The notes under the pieces were generated by a model. It was not told the DNA's origin and ran no database searches. It saw only the letters and a program-made list of their open reading frames with translations. Positions 34,201 through 45,744 of a DNA stretch of 64,000 bases are shown here, one piece after another. This DNA comes from Euborellia annulipes (Eukaryota; Arthropoda; Insecta; Dermaptera; Anisolabididae): the NCBI GenBank assembly GCA_023213315.1, contig JAKCPI010000810.1, forward strand, positions 28,205 to 92,204. Reading direction: 5' to 3'. The translations under genes were made by a program, and so were the position numbers. Position 1 is the stretch's first letter. Each line of letters starts with the position of its first letter.

Positions 34201-37200
34201 ATGATGAAGAAGTGGAAGAGGAAGGAGATGAACGATTTGTTGTTGATGAAGAAGAAGAGTTTCCTTCAATTTTATTCACTGAAAGATTTCTTACGGGCGA
34301 ATTTGGTGGAGATTGAGGGCTTGCCTCACATGTTAAAGGAACATAAGTTCGGCTCAGTGTCTCTAATCCTAAATGATTCGTATCGATATCAGAAAAATTT
34401 GAAGAAAAACGTTGTTCAGATTTGTCAGGATTCTCCTAAAAAAAAAAATAAATAAAAAATATTAGTTTATTCTAGTGAAGTAAGTGAATTGAATTTACTT
34501 ACATTGGTTTCCCCATTGTCAGGTACAGGAGGAATAAATGGTATTTGTGATGTTGCAGAAGCAGTCGTCGTAGAACTTGAGGATGTTGTTGGAGAGAGAG
34601 CGTCAGAAGTTTTATTATTTTCGTTTGAAGTTGACGTAGAAAGCCAAGGAGGTGGTGGCGGTGGTTTTGGTTTATCCAGCCAACGTTCTATTGCTGCTTC
34701 CATATTAGCATCGTCCTCCACGATAACGGCAGGAACAAGAGAATACCAACGACGATGACGTTCCTTTTCAGTGGGAGCTTTTATATCATCTGAAAAAATA
34801 AAATATTTATTTCTCAATTAAAAACAGCGATGTTGTTGTGTTTAATAAATTATATATTAGAGGAAATCCAAGTTCAAATCTATTAAACTAATAAACTTAA
34901 TAAAATATGAAACATTGTGTTGAAAGAGAAAAATGTTAATTAAGATTTGATTAGTGTTATATTATTGGAATAATTTAATAATAATATTTGTACCATTTAT
35001 GTTCAAAAATCAAATTCAAAAAACTAATTGTAACATCATGATTTTTATGTAAACACTTGATTTGATGATTGTGTCTAACTTCATGAGAATGAGTGTAGAT
35101 GGCACTGAAGTTTGTGTCTAACTTCATAGGAATGACTGTAGATGGCGCTCCCATCGTTGTATATAAAATGCACGTAGCGGTCCCTTAGAGATTAGTTCAT
35201 TTGAGTCGGAGCAAATACATAGTACTTGAAAACGAGTGGAGAATGAGCGGTCGAAACGTTGTACAGTATTTATATTTTTAATAAACAATTAATAAACAAA
35301 ATATGATTTATAATTAAAAACTCCCATAATAATAATAATATAAACCACAAAAGCTTTAATAAACGCATTAATTAATGCCCTCTTTTCGAGAAAGAAACAG
35401 GAAATCGAGAACCAAAATATTTCAGAAGAAGCTTTAAAAAATTTTGAATTTTGTATATTTGGACTAAATCTACCAACTATAGAAGACCTGTTAGACCTTA
35501 TTGAGGTACCCTAGGAGGCTAAACTAAACCTAGAAGAAAAATAGGTATTAAAATTATAAATATAAATTTAAAAATTGAAATCGTATTCTGATATATATAT
35601 ATATAGCTAAAAAAAGTCATGAAAGCATGAGGTGTTAGTTCACTAGTTTTGCTTAAATAAAATTATAAATGATAATACCATTAATTCTATCAGGCGATGT
35701 TGTAGAAGACGAAGCAGAAGAGGGAAGCTCAATTTCACTGCCAATAAATGCTGAATCTTCTTCACTTGAAATGCACAGATTATTTTGTTTTTCGTCTTTA
35801 TTTTTTTCTTGTTTTTGCCGTTGATGTTCAATTAATTCCTCACAACCTGAGTCACTAATCGAATCTGAATTACGTTTTGGCACTAAATTTGCTTCACGAC
35901 ATAAATCATCTAAATATTCCAGTATGTTACTTTCAACGGTTTCTAGGGAATTTAGTGTGTATATATTTCTAAAAAAAAAAAATAAAATAACCAAAGATTA
36001 TTAAAATTCCAAAGGTGATATGGTCTAAAAAGTAAATAATAAGAACTCAAATTTATATTTCAGAGCTTTTAAGGTCAGGGTAAGAATTAGGTTACTGTTA
36101 GTTGAGTGGATTCTGATTTATTTGTTTGTTTGCTTTGATTGTTGACCAACTCGTCTGAATCTGATTCCACTGTAACCTTGGTCTAAGGAAACACATTTAA
36201 GAAGGAAGTAAAATTTTGCAATGTCAATTTTGGAATAAATTACTTCTTGTTATAAGAGTTAGATCAGGGGTTCTTAAATTATGGTCCGCGGACCCCCAGA
36301 GTCCGCGAAGTGGTTGCTGGGGGTCCGTAAAACAATTCTTAGTTAAAAAATTATTTATATTTATATATAAATATATAAAATATACACTGGAATTTCGATA
36401 GAATGAAAGCTATTTAATTGAATTTATAAAACAAAAAATTTCCTTTAAAATTTAAAGGATTAAAAAGCATTGAAGTGCTTTATACTGAAGTGCACAGGAC
36501 TATTTTAACTCTTAGTTTATTATTGAACCAAAAATTCAAATATCAATATACTTTATACGTATACACCAAGAAATTCATACTGATTAAAAATCAAGGGTGA
36601 CATATAATGCTTACAGTTAGAAAGGGGTCCGCGAGAAAAAAAAGTTCAATTGCGGGTCCGCGAAATACACAAGTTTAAGAATTCCTGGTATAGATGATTA
36701 AAATCAAACGCTCATTCCAACAAGGAGCCGTATAAGTATGAAAAACAAGCAGCGTTTATCTCTGCACTAAATAAAAATTATAATGAATGCACTTCTTTTT
36801 TTATCCATTTACAAGAAACTGGAGGTCAATTTTTGATCAAAGCTAAAAACTCATATATCTATAGATATATGTTGTTATGGATTCAATATCACATTTCGAT
36901 ATCTAAGCTTTGAACAAAGGATTTTTTATCTCGATTAATAAATAATGATTATTCTTTTTATAGTTCTAGTATTATTATTGTTCTTTACATTCCTGAGAAA
37001 TTTCACCAGATACGATTTCCACATAGGCTATTTGATTGTATTTGTGGAATTAACGAATAGTCAATAAGTAAAGAATTTTTTTAATCCCAAGAAAATGATT
37101 TTTTTTTTTTTTTAATAAAGTGTGGTTCAAACAATTTTGGAAGCAAAATTAGAATATACATTTGAAAGAGCATCTAAAAATAATTGATTTTAGAGCTTTT

Positions 37201-40021
37201 GAACGAAATCGGCCAAAAAGTACTAGTACTTCACTGATGCACTTTTTCAGTTTTTTTTGGATTTTCTCAAAATTACCTCCAACAATTTTGATTAAAATTC
37301 AAAAATCAATTATTTTTTAGATGCTCTTTAAAATATATATTCACATTTTGCTCTCAAAATTGGTTGAAGGCTGCTTTACACTTATACTTCATAGGAAAGA
37401 TAGGAGAAATGGTTGCTATGGTAACAAAATATAAATATTTTCCCATACTTATAAATTTTACATCTTGAAATTCGAATATAACTACCGTACTGTCGGAAAC
37501 TAAATACATGTCGACACAAAAAAAATGTGGTGTGACAAGCACAGTACACAACTTTCTCTTGGCAAAGGGTAAGAGAAAGTTGTGTGCTGTGCGACCAGAC
37601 ACACCAGATTTTTCTATGTTACTATGAAAAGATTTTTCTGTAATGCTGCAATTTGGTAAATAAAATTTTATCGAAACAATTTTAGGATTTTATCGGAGCC
37701 CTGGAATTTATATTTAAAAAAACACACACACTAGGGTAGTAAAATAGATAAGCAAAACATTCCACTAAACTTAATGAGGTATTTGTTGAATGTTTCTCAT
37801 TCCTCACTTAAAGTCGGCTTCTACTATGTATTGAATATTAATTGGAATTTTTTAGAGGATGTGTGCCAATATTGATTCCATTAATTAACGGGTAATTAGT
37901 GTAGTTTTCTTAGAAAAAAACAACAGCAAAGTGGCAAATGGAAAAGAAAGAATCTTACTTACTGAATAAATCTATTTAGACGTTGATAGGATGCTTGTTC
38001 GTAAATTAAACGACGTGTTTCTTTGGAATGAATCAATTCAGTAATATAATTGTAAAATCGTGGTACTCGGGTTTGAATAATGCACGAATGGGCAGATATG
38101 TTACCCGATGATAATATTAATTTAAAATCTTGATAGAGAGATTCTTGAAATAATCTAAAAATAAAAAAAAGTATTAATTTGGGGATATATATATAAATAA
38201 ACAAAAAATATAGGAATAAAAGAATGCGGATTTTCTAATCAAGAACTAGTCGATTCAGGTTTATTCTTGTTGAGAAAACAAGTGGGAACCCATCCGAGGA
38301 AAGAAATTTCTGACATATATGAACGAAGAAAGGAGAAAGAAATCCTTCTATATAATTATACCTGGTGGATATTCCTTCAGTGATTAATAAGTATGAAAAT
38401 AGAATGAAATCATAAGATGATAAGGAAAATAGAAATAAATAAGAAATTACATATATAATGATGAATAGTGAATAATAAAACAACAGAATGTAGAAAATAT
38501 CTTTAATTTATTCTCTGAGCTCCAAGGGACATCTTCAGGCCGGCGTTATTGAAATATAAAATAGTATATACATGGTTTTTATGATTTTTAATAGAGTCGA
38601 AACAAAATGACAGAGAATTTGTTTCGACTCTATTAAAAATCATAAAAACCATGTATATACTATTTTATATTTCAATAACGCTGGCCTGAAGATGTCCCTT
38701 GGAGCCCAAAGAATAAATTAAAGATATTTTTTACATTCTGTTGTTTTATTATTCCCTATACATCACTTAACACAACAGACAAATGGAGTATTACATCAAA
38801 TACATATATAATATTTAAGATGTTATATGCATCGCGTATGTAAGCCGCGAAGGAATTTTGAATTAATAAATATTGAATTATAGAAAATAGAAATGTATAA
38901 TTAATACAAACTTGTTATTATTTTTAACAATTGAGATATCTAAAAGAATTTTATTAGATGTTAGCGAGGTAAATAGATGAATCAATAAGTAGTAGGATAA
39001 ATAAAAGATATGATTCTTTCTTATTTTATAGAACCCAGAGCGACGATTCGGTCGACTATGCGACCATCTTCATGGCTAGGGTCCAATCAACCGAAAACCT
39101 TCTTATGTTCTTTGATAGACATTTCATAAAATTCATTACGATCTATTAGATCATGGGCGTAACTAGGGAACTTGGCTGGGGGAGGGCATGGGACCAGTCA
39201 TCCTCCGGGACACCCCTAGTTACGCCCATGTCAGCGCCAAAGTCAATATTATGAATATATGAATTTTATGAAATTTCTATCAAAGAACATAAGATTTTTC
39301 TGTTGCCTTAAAGTGGAATTGAAAGATAATTAGCAAAATATATTCTCAATTAAAATTGATAGCGATGAGTTGTTCAAATATTTTTATTTTTCCCAACAAA
39401 AAAATCAATTTTTGTCTAAATAAATGATTTCAAAGTTAAGTGTTTTTGTGCCTGCTATTTTTTAATTTAATGAGGTAATAATTTTTTCACAGCTATCTGG
39501 ATTTGTATTGATCTACTTTTAATTAAATTTGAAAGATTAATTTTTTTCTTTATAAGGAGTGTGTAATTAAACCATTTTGGCTTCAAAAACAAGTTAGTTA
39601 ACATATATATATATGAATAAACAAACTTGATCCAAGTGAATTTCATTAAACCAGGTTAGACTAGTTTGGATTTGGATTTTAAATTAAAAATAAAAGAAAA
39701 ACGTAAATATTTTTTATTCATTTGACAACTTATACTCACAAATTTAAAGCATTTTAAATGATGATTCCATTCCATCTTTGTTATAAATAAATGAAATCAC
39801 ATTTTTATTGACTATCAAGTGTTTAATTAGGAGAGATTGAATTAGAAAAGAAACGTCAAAAGAATTTAGGAAATGAGGTCAATGATGAGTTTTTTTTTTT
39901 TATTTAATTATTTAAATCTAATAGTTATTTGTTACCTCAGAATATCGCTTTGCAATTGTAATTCAAGCTTCTTTCTTAGAGGATACCATTCAAAAGGACG
40001 TCGTTTATCAATAGTGGCCAT
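25953..40021 (-). CDS. BTBD8: BTBD8-like double-BTB protein, 9 coding exons, about 1746 aa
   Basis: Exons, in gene order: 40021-39936, 38154-37963, 35968-35679, 34789-34503, 34435-32490, 30845-30353, 29222-28807, 27647-27456, 27290-25953. Every junction is GT-AG and phases match; the sum is 5240 bp, one base short of whole codons because of a frameshift in exon 5 (32984-32990). A TGA lies in frame just upstream of the ATG. The first, short BTB-like region is at about residues 25-95 (QDFKLILSSGN, IQTRVPRFY). A low-complexity linker with a polyproline tract follows. The second BTB domain is at about 1130-1235 (DVTVEVNGRRIRAHKCILA), then a BACK-like region (AYGLDELYRKCLRW, VRIWPTKAFA). The C-terminus is a long Ser/Thr/Lys-rich tail. 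The order matches animal BTBD8; vertebrate BTBD8/APache binds AP-2 in clathrin-mediated synaptic vesicle recycling. A poly(A) signal (minus AATAAA) is at 25949-25944. Confidence 0.9.
27728..28412 (+). mobile_element. Hairpin-ended repeat copy H8, complete, in a BTBD8-like intron
   Basis: ~90-nt hairpin at left, CA microsatellite 28219-28264, terminal hairpin ending GGTAAGAGAAAGT. Sits in the intron between 27648 and 28806. Confidence 0.9.
29535..29705. repeat. Interspersed repeat shared with 52145-52320
   Basis: GCATGCACGAAAAAGTT, AATAACTCCTCTGTCTTAAG and CAGCTAAAGATTTCACCATT occur in both places in the same orientation. Class unknown. Confidence 0.65.
29975..30270. repeat. Interspersed repeat shared with 41085-41245
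   Basis: GGCGTCAGACCGTGCGAC, GGCCGGCCTGT and GTACGTGGATGGC appear here and, reversed, at 41085-41245. GC-richer than its surroundings. Could be part of a non-LTR retrotransposon; no coding evidence. Confidence 0.55.
31480..32470. mobile_element. Stowaway-like inverted-end block with foldback inside
   Basis: TACTCCCTCTGTCAGAAAAT at the left (31483) and ATGGGACTCTTATTTTCGGG at the right are inverted-related to each other and to 41476-41600. Boundaries are decayed; it lies in a BTBD8-like intron. Confidence 0.45.
31850..32022. mobile_element. Long foldback enclosing one hammerhead-like core
   Basis: Arms of ~70 bp (GGTTATGGAGAAGAAACAAC... and its complement) enclose CTGAGAATGGTTTG, loop, CAAACCGAAATATTTGC on the plus strand (about 31925-31962). 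Confidence 0.75.
32984..32990 (-). other. One-base frameshift in BTBD8-like exon 5 (A7 run)
   Basis: The frame through ...KPQERKK reaches a stop only after a nonsense tail, while the frame beginning MFSMFIELDKP is open downstream. A single extra A would join them as ERKKSDSDSSDTNKMFSMF. The homopolymer context suggests a sequencing or assembly error, but a real null allele is possible. Confidence 0.8.
35067..35150. repeat. Short tandem duplication
   Basis: GTGTCTAACTTCATRRGAATG followed by TGTAGATGGC occurs twice in tandem (~43-bp unit). Confidence 0.75.
35162..35285 (+). promoter_or_regulatory. TATA/initiator-like promoter feeding a hammerhead-like motif
   Basis: TATAAAA at 35162-35168 is followed about 30 bases later by TTAGTTCATTTGAGTCGGAGC, an initiator/downstream-element-like block, then AGAATGAGCGGTCGAAACG (35240-35258) and AATAAA at about 35280. 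It lies on the strand opposite the host gene, inside an intron, so it probably belongs to a retroelement terminal repeat. Confidence 0.4.
36265..36687. mobile_element. hAT-type MITE in a BTBD8-like intron
   Basis: Ends CAGGGGTTCTTAAAT / TTTAAGAATTCCTG with GGTCCGCGGACC-like subterminal sequence. Flanks AGTTAGAT and GTATAGAT share only their last five bases. Confidence 0.7.
37118..37614 (-). mobile_element. Hairpin-ended repeat copy H9, truncated
   Basis: Lacks the ACTTTCTC end and microsatellite; retains TACTAGTACTTCACTGATG and the ~90-nt hairpin (37520-37614). In a BTBD8-like intron. Confidence 0.8.
38460..38801 (+). mobile_element. Foldback with 11-bp target duplication and ACATCAA end
   Basis: ACATATATAAT flanks it exactly (38449-38459, 38802-38812). 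Arms of ~130 bp pair around ATGACAGAGAA; both arms carry CTGAAGATGTCCCTTGGAGC, a decayed form of the core. The right end is GGAGTATTACATCAAAT. Confidence 0.8.
39041..39291. mobile_element. Decayed foldback interrupted by a MITE
   Basis: Arms CTTATGTTCTTTGATAGA (39101) and TCTATCAAAGAACATAAG (39274). To its left the minus strand 39074-39041 reads TGAAGATGGTCG...CGACCGAATCG, a degenerate core. Confidence 0.6.
39152..39230. mobile_element. 79-bp MITE with CATGGGCGTAACTAGG ends
   Basis: CATGGGCGTAACTAGGG / CCCTAGTTACGCCCATG are perfect inverted repeats around a short GC-rich core. Nested inside the foldback above. Confidence 0.75.
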
Positions 40022-40482
40022 CAGATGCCAAGAGGGTCATTGGAATCCTGCAGATGTGTGAGGAGAGGCGTCGCGACGTCGGCATCGCAAATTGATTGCA
40101 TTCTCTTGGCTGCCATGCTGATTACAAGTTATAAATAAAATGAAAATTAAACGATTTAAATATATACATGGAAATCAATAATTAAAATTTTAAACCCAAT
40201 TTTATGTATAAATGTATATATATATATATATATATACAATTATTGACAAATTGACATAAGTCGAAAAATGTCCGACATCAAATTTACAAGAGACACATTA
40301 GCTGCGCAATCGCAATGGATTAATGAAGTTATCAATAATAAAAAGGGCTGCCAATCCTATAAAATTTAAAAAAAAGATTTTTATAATCTATTTTTGAGTT
40401 ATTAATTCTTAAAGTTACGATTTTTCCCATAGGAAATGTATAGAGAAATATTTATGTATTCTTTTCATTTGTGTATTCCATG

Positions 40483-40813
40483 CAGGGCCGCAGCTAAGAA
40501 AACTTGTGCTAGGGACCAAAATTATAATTTGCGCCCCCCCCACAAAAAAAAATTATACAATATTTTATTAAATATTTATTTAACATTAAATCTGCTTATA
40601 GCCAAAATGCCTCCCTCTTGCGCCCGTGGATTAATTCCAACTCCCCGCCTCCCCCCACCCTAGATCAGACGACTAAATGAGATAAAATTAGATTTATATA
40701 TTCCTTCTAATAACAAAAAAATATTTTGTGAAAAATATAAACGTCGCCGGCGCCCCTTTCTTTAATGCGCCCGGGGCTGGCGCCCTCTCGGCTCCACCCT
40801 TGTTGCGGCACTG
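40483..40813. mobile_element. hAT-type MITE with 8-bp target duplication
   Basis: Ends CAGGGCCGCAGC / TTGCGGCACTG; exact ATTCCATG at 40475-40482 and 40814-40821. Lies just upstream of the BTBD8-like start. Confidence 0.88.
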
Positions 40814-40859
40814 ATTCCATGAATGTAAACAAATCCTCAAGAAGGCCATTGGATTGGAA

Positions 40860-41000
40860 TAGTAATGATTTTTTTCATAATTAAGAAGAAAAGGCGAGGG
40901 TCCGCCGCAGGCGGGGTCGAGACAGCTGGAGAAGGGGTCCAGGGGGGCGAAGCCCCCGGCTAGGCGCGTCGCCCGCCGAAGGCGGACGAAGCGGCTAGTT
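40860..41000. repeat. GC-rich repeat fragment
   Basis: GGGTCCAGGGGGGCGAAGCCCCC and GCCCGCCGAAGGCGGACGAAG-type sequence like the GC-rich element ends at 14340-14430. Makes a spurious minus-strand frame. Confidence 0.5.
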
Positions 41001-41084
41001 ACATAATAGATAAATGATATTCTTCTTTCTTTGCCGTTATTATTCCCGCGGTGCGGAGTGGGCGGTAAAGGGATCGGTGGAATG

Positions 41085-41245
41085 GGTTTTATTGCGACCG
41101 GAAGAAATAGAACAGGCCGGCCGGTCGCACGGTCTGACGCCTGCTGAAAATACAGAAGGAAGAGACTGACATTTAAAGAATAGAAGAACTGCCAGTCCCA
41201 GCTCGGGTAGCTCGTGGTCGCCATCCACGTACCCACAAGATGTGG
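41085..41245. repeat. Reverse copy of the repeat at 29975-30270
   Basis: GACCGGAAGAAATAGAACAG, GGTCGCACGGTCTGACGCC and GCCATCCACGTACCC correspond in reverse to the other copy. Confidence 0.6.
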
Positions 41246-41475
41246 GACCCTGATCAAAATAAATAGATAAATGATCTAAAATATATATCCCAAAAAGTGA
41301 TATACTGAATACATAGGCGGAAGTGGGGATCACCCCAATTTTTCTAATTTGCATCCACATAAATAAAATAAATATCAGGTAATTTTAAAATAAAAAGAAA
41401 GATTTTTGATTGATTGATCAAGAGGATAAACAAAATTCAAACATGGAAGGGAAATTGCATCAAGGAAAAAATATA

Positions 41476-41600
41476 CTGCCTCCATCCGAAAATATGGTAC
41501 ACATTTGGCGATTTTTGTTGTCCGTAATTATGGTATTCTATATTCTCGACAATCCACGATTTTTTTTTTTAATGTATACCATATTTTCGGGCTGAGGGTG
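41476..41600. mobile_element. Stowaway-like Tc1/mariner MITE, 125 bp, TA duplication
   Basis: Ends CTGCCTCCATCCGAAAATAT / ATATTTTCGGGCTGAGGGTG, flanked by TA at 41474-41475 and 41601-41602. Confidence 0.75.
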
Positions 41601-41874
41601 TATGATTCAAAATTCGACAAAAATTTTATCGAAACAATAGGGCAAGCAGGCATTTACAAAAAAAAACAATATCAATCTCAAAGGAACAAATGCTGGGGGT
41701 TGTAGGTGTAGGCGGCTAAGGGCGGATCCAGAGGTGTTTCTCGGGGGTAATCTGGTGTGACTCGCGCACAGCCCATTTTTATTTCGGAAGCCATCTGACC
41801 AGATGGTAAATAAAAATCTGAAATTATATAAATTTTCATAAAATAACCTTGATCGAAAAGGTCTTGATCAAGGG

Positions 41875-42164
41875 CTGGCGAGCGTACCCAGGATTAAATC
41901 TAGGGGGGGGCAAGGTCAGATCATGGTCGTCCAGGGGGGGGGCAGATCATGGTCGTCCAGATTGTGGCATAGCTATTTTTTATATAGAGGGGTAAAGCCT
42001 TCGAATTAAAGGCCTAAAAACCCTCGAGTCTTGACAAAAAGAATCATTCCCCGTCGCCAACCACCAATTTTGTTTCGTTTCATCACTTTATAAACATTTT
42101 TTTTTTTTGTTGCTTCTAGGGGGGGGGGCAGCTGCCCCCCTGCCCCTCGCTGGGTACGCCCATG
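41875..42164. mobile_element. GC-ended MITE
   Basis: CTGGCGAGCGTACCCAGG / CTGGGTACGCCCATG ends. A GGCAGATCATGGTCGTCCAG segment is tandemly duplicated near 41915-41960. Target duplication not resolved. Confidence 0.6.
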
Positions 42165-42671
42165 GGCTTGGTGGCTGATATCAAAGCGTAAAGCGCAAAT
42201 TGCCTCTAAAAACCGCAACTTCTTTGCTCCTTTAATCGACCGTCTGCAAGCAAAATGGAAATGGAAGGTGAATGTGATCCGGAATAATCATTTAAACATG
42301 TTTCTGTTCAATTTTTATAGGCCTATGTCTTTTTAATAAAAATAAAAAAAAAACTACTTTTAAAATGCAATGCTTACAAAAAACTTAATTATTTAGATAA
42401 GGTCGGCTCTGATTTCTAATTGAAAATTTTTAAGAAATTATACCATTTGTTGGGAAGTTGGAAATTTCAAATGCTTCGAAAGCAAATGTAAAATTACAAC
42501 AAAATAATTTACCTTCGAGACCTTTATATTATCTAATAAAAATTCATTTGTGCATTTTTAATCTATTATTTATTTTTCATTATAGAAATAGAATAAATTA
42601 ATACAAATTTATTCTTGGTCATATTTAAATTTTTAATTTACAGAATGGCACGACTATTCATTACTACGTAG

Positions 42672-42775
42672 CTATAATAAACAAATTAAGTTAGATTTTT
42701 TTTTAATTTTGTCAATGCATTTGGCTTTGACAAAATTAATTCAATAAATTAAAAATCTAACTTAATTTGTTTAAA
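42672..42775. repeat. Foldback, AT-rich
   Basis: AAACAAATTAAGTTAGATTT and AAATCTAACTTAATTTGTTT arms, with AATTTTGTCAA/TTGACAAAATT inside. Confidence 0.75.
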
Positions 42776-42930
42776 TATTTTCGAGATTTATATATTTGAA
42801 TTAGATATTAGTACTCAAAACATCTCGATTCTTTTCGGACTTAACTAACAAGTCATAGAGTTATATATCTAACAATTTGTTTATTATACCTAAATCTCGT
42901 AAACAGCTTGAGAGCCTCAGAAATAAAAAT

Positions 42931-45416
42931 TTATTCCTTGATTACTTTTTTCTCATAAATTTTATATTGAAATTTTATTCCATTTTCTTCATGAATCTCT
43001 CCATCTTCACTAAAAGGATAGAAATATATAATTAATTTTTTTATAATCAGATGTATATATATAGGCCATTATATAGGCTACATAATATATAGGTTGGGCT
43101 GAGTCAAAAAAATCGACTATTTTTTGTTTAATTTCCGAAAAATTGGTTCCTGGACACCTTTAAAAATGCTCTCCAAAGATGAGCTTTTAATTTTAATATG
43201 AAGGTCCTCATCATCTTAATTATATGTCGCGATTTCACTTGTTTCAGACAATTTTTTTTAAACATTCATATCTGACATATTAAGAGATATTATACGTATA
43301 TACCTTCCTTCACTTATAACTTGGAAATTCAAAATTGAACCATCATCCCCAAAAATCGTTCAAAATCATTACAAGGGGGGGGGGAGGGGGGTTTGAGTGG
43401 TGGTACAGCACACAACCTTAAAATTTTATATTAGCCCCCTCCCCCTCCTTGTATCCGTTCTTAATTTATGCCAGGTATATTTTTAATTTTAGAACAGTTA
43501 ATAAACAAAAGAAAGAAGTCAAAAAAATACATGTCTGTTTGCTTAGCGCTTTATATATAGAATTCCAATTAAATGGATGGAAGGGGGGTTAAAAAACCAC
43601 TTTTTTAGATTTTGACCAGGGCACTAGTCAAAAGTGGTTAAAACCGTCCAAAATTGGTTTTAACCACAAAATTAATTTAATTTAAAGTGTATTGGATACC
43701 AATCAATTTAAATAAATAGGGAAAGAGTCTAAATGATTTTAACCGAACCACCCTGGTACTAGCGGGTCCCAAAATGGGGTATAAAGTAAAAATTTTCTAT
43801 ACAAAAAAATATTTTTCCTATTGTTCCATTTTAAAACAAAAAATCTTTAACAAATCAATCACCTATTAAATAAAAATATAATAAATATTTAAAAAAAATT
43901 ACCTTATAAGTTGAAATGTTTTGGAAATTTGTGGAAAAAATCGATCACATTCAAAATTATGATATATTTCGGTCAAATAAATTTGATCGCATATTTCAGT
44001 TTCTATTGCTTCCTGAAACAATAAATAATATTTAATGTAGAAAGTGGCTGTGTAGAATTGAATAAAGGATTGAAGAGGAAAGTAGCCAGGCAGGGAGCCT
44101 CTATTAAATTAAACTCCTTTTACGCAAAACGTTTCGGCCGATTTAATCTGCCGAAACGTTTTGCGTAAAAGGAGTTTAATTTAATAGAGGCTCCCTGCCT
44201 GGCAGCTTTCCTCTTCAATCCTGTATACAATAAATAATGGATTTAAAAAAATTAACAGATTAAAATAAAAACAAAAATGGCACAGGTGTATGTAAATATT
44301 TTCCCCGTTTACAGTGATTAGTTTTACAGAGAAGAAAACTAATAAATGTTATAAGAATAAATTAAGAATAGGAAATGCTTAATTAAATAAATACTTGCAT
44401 CTGTGAGAGGTTTCTGAAATAAATTATTTATTTTGTACCTCATAAACTGACGATCCTCCTATAATCCAAACGTTTTCAATTGAATTTTCTTTCTCTTTAC
44501 ATAAATTGATTGCTTTTTCCAAAGAATCAATCCAAAAAACATTTTCAGTTTGGTCTTCTTTACTAAAAAATTAAGAAAAAATTATCAAATATAGCTTGAA
44601 AATGTGAATTGCTTATTTTAATTAAATTCGTGACTCCAGGCACCTAACTTGGACAAATCTTGAAAAAATTGACATTAGCCAAAAACAATTCAGCTTAATT
44701 AACATTTATTTAATGCGCTGAGGATGATATTATATTGATATCGAAATATTTGCATTAAATAAATGTTTTTCAATCTTTTTGAATACGCGACCCCTTTACA
44801 GGCTGAATAATTCCGGCGACCCTCTTGGTCCATTGACAGACAAAAAGTTAGTAAATTAAAGACTTTTCTTTAATAGAAAATCTTATAGATTTAGCTGCTG
44901 ATCTTATAGATTTAGCTGCTGACGGCATGCTTAAATGGAATTTCATTCGTAGAGTGCTGACTTGTTTTGGATGAAAAGAAAACAAGAATATCAAGATTTG
45001 AGATAAATGTTTAATAGCTAGTTCATTATAACTAAATTTCTTGAGGATGCTGGGAAAATTGTGAGTAAATGTATCCTTTGAAATGAATTAAAATATTTAA
45101 GGCATATACCTTTGAATATTTTTTGAAAGGATGATATTGATTCTATCAACAAGTGGTCGTCTATTCGAAGGAATTGATTCCCACGTCTTCCTTCCCATTA
45201 TGACTGCATTCTTCTTCGATGTGTCTAAAGTACTTTTTGTCTTTTGTGCAAAATATGATAATTCTTTTCTAAAATAATAGATTTATACTTTATAAATTTA
45301 TCTTTAATATAACTGTCATAAAATTTAAGGGATATATACTTTATTCTCCAGGGCATTGAACCATTTTTTCCAATTCCAAAGTTTTCACAAACTGCAACAA
45401 TTAAATTATATTTCAT
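42931..45416 (-). CDS. DHFR: Dihydrofolate reductase, 5 exons, 182 aa
   Basis: Exons 45416-45340, 45268-45110, 44562-44439, 44012-43903 and 43009-42931 join in phase with GT-AG borders. The enzyme reduces dihydrofolate to tetrahydrofolate with NADPH in the cytosol and feeds thymidylate and purine synthesis. Visible motifs: N-terminal [20 protein letters not shown] with the catalytic acidic residue following in KKELSYF (Glu28), NADPH-binding [10 protein letters not shown] near residue 50, IILS, and [11 protein letters not shown] near residue 110. At 182 aa it is a normal monofunctional animal DHFR, with no thymidylate synthase fusion. Introns 2 and 3 carry foldback elements (44700-44768 and 44030-44226); the second ends about 15 bases from the exon 4 splice acceptor. 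The stop lies inside GAATAAAT, a possible poly(A) signal. Confidence 0.95.
44030..44226. mobile_element. Foldback with 12-bp target duplication at a DHFR splice acceptor
   Basis: ACAATAAATAAT at 44018-44029 and 44227-44238. Arms of ~60 bp (GGATTGAAGAGGAAAG... ) meet at CGTTTCGGCCGATTTAATCTGCCGAAACG. The near duplication is the pyrimidine tract of the DHFR exon 4 acceptor on the minus strand. Confidence 0.82.
44700..44768 (+). mobile_element. Compact foldback enclosing a hammerhead-like core (DHFR intron 2)
   Basis: Arms ACATTTATTTAATGC / GCATTAAATAAATGT enclose CTGAGGATGATAT, loop, ATATCGAAATATTT. Confidence 0.65.
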
Positions 45417-45744
45417 TTTTAAATATTAATAAAAAAAAAAAAGCAATAAGTTGAGGTTCAAAGGAAAAATTTTATTATATTTCGTAAATAATTTGACAAT
45501 GTAAAATTCAAAAATGAAATCGAATTGTCAACATTGCAACATAAAATGCACAAATTTAGGCGGGCGATTTGATGGCGTGAAGTTAGCGTCAATTGTAAAT
45601 TTGCATTGTCAGCCAAATTTAAAGCTTCCCATCAAGAGGAAAAAATATTTTGTTATATAAATTAGTTAAAATCTGCATGATGCAGATGTTAACACAGTTA
45701 TTAATGCAGACTGCATTGTCTATTCAAAATTTTAAATACTGTTA

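Noticed and set aside
40694..41257. Minus-strand open frame of 187 codons
   Set aside because: Spans a hAT MITE with a target duplication and two other interspersed repeats; no protein family resemblance.
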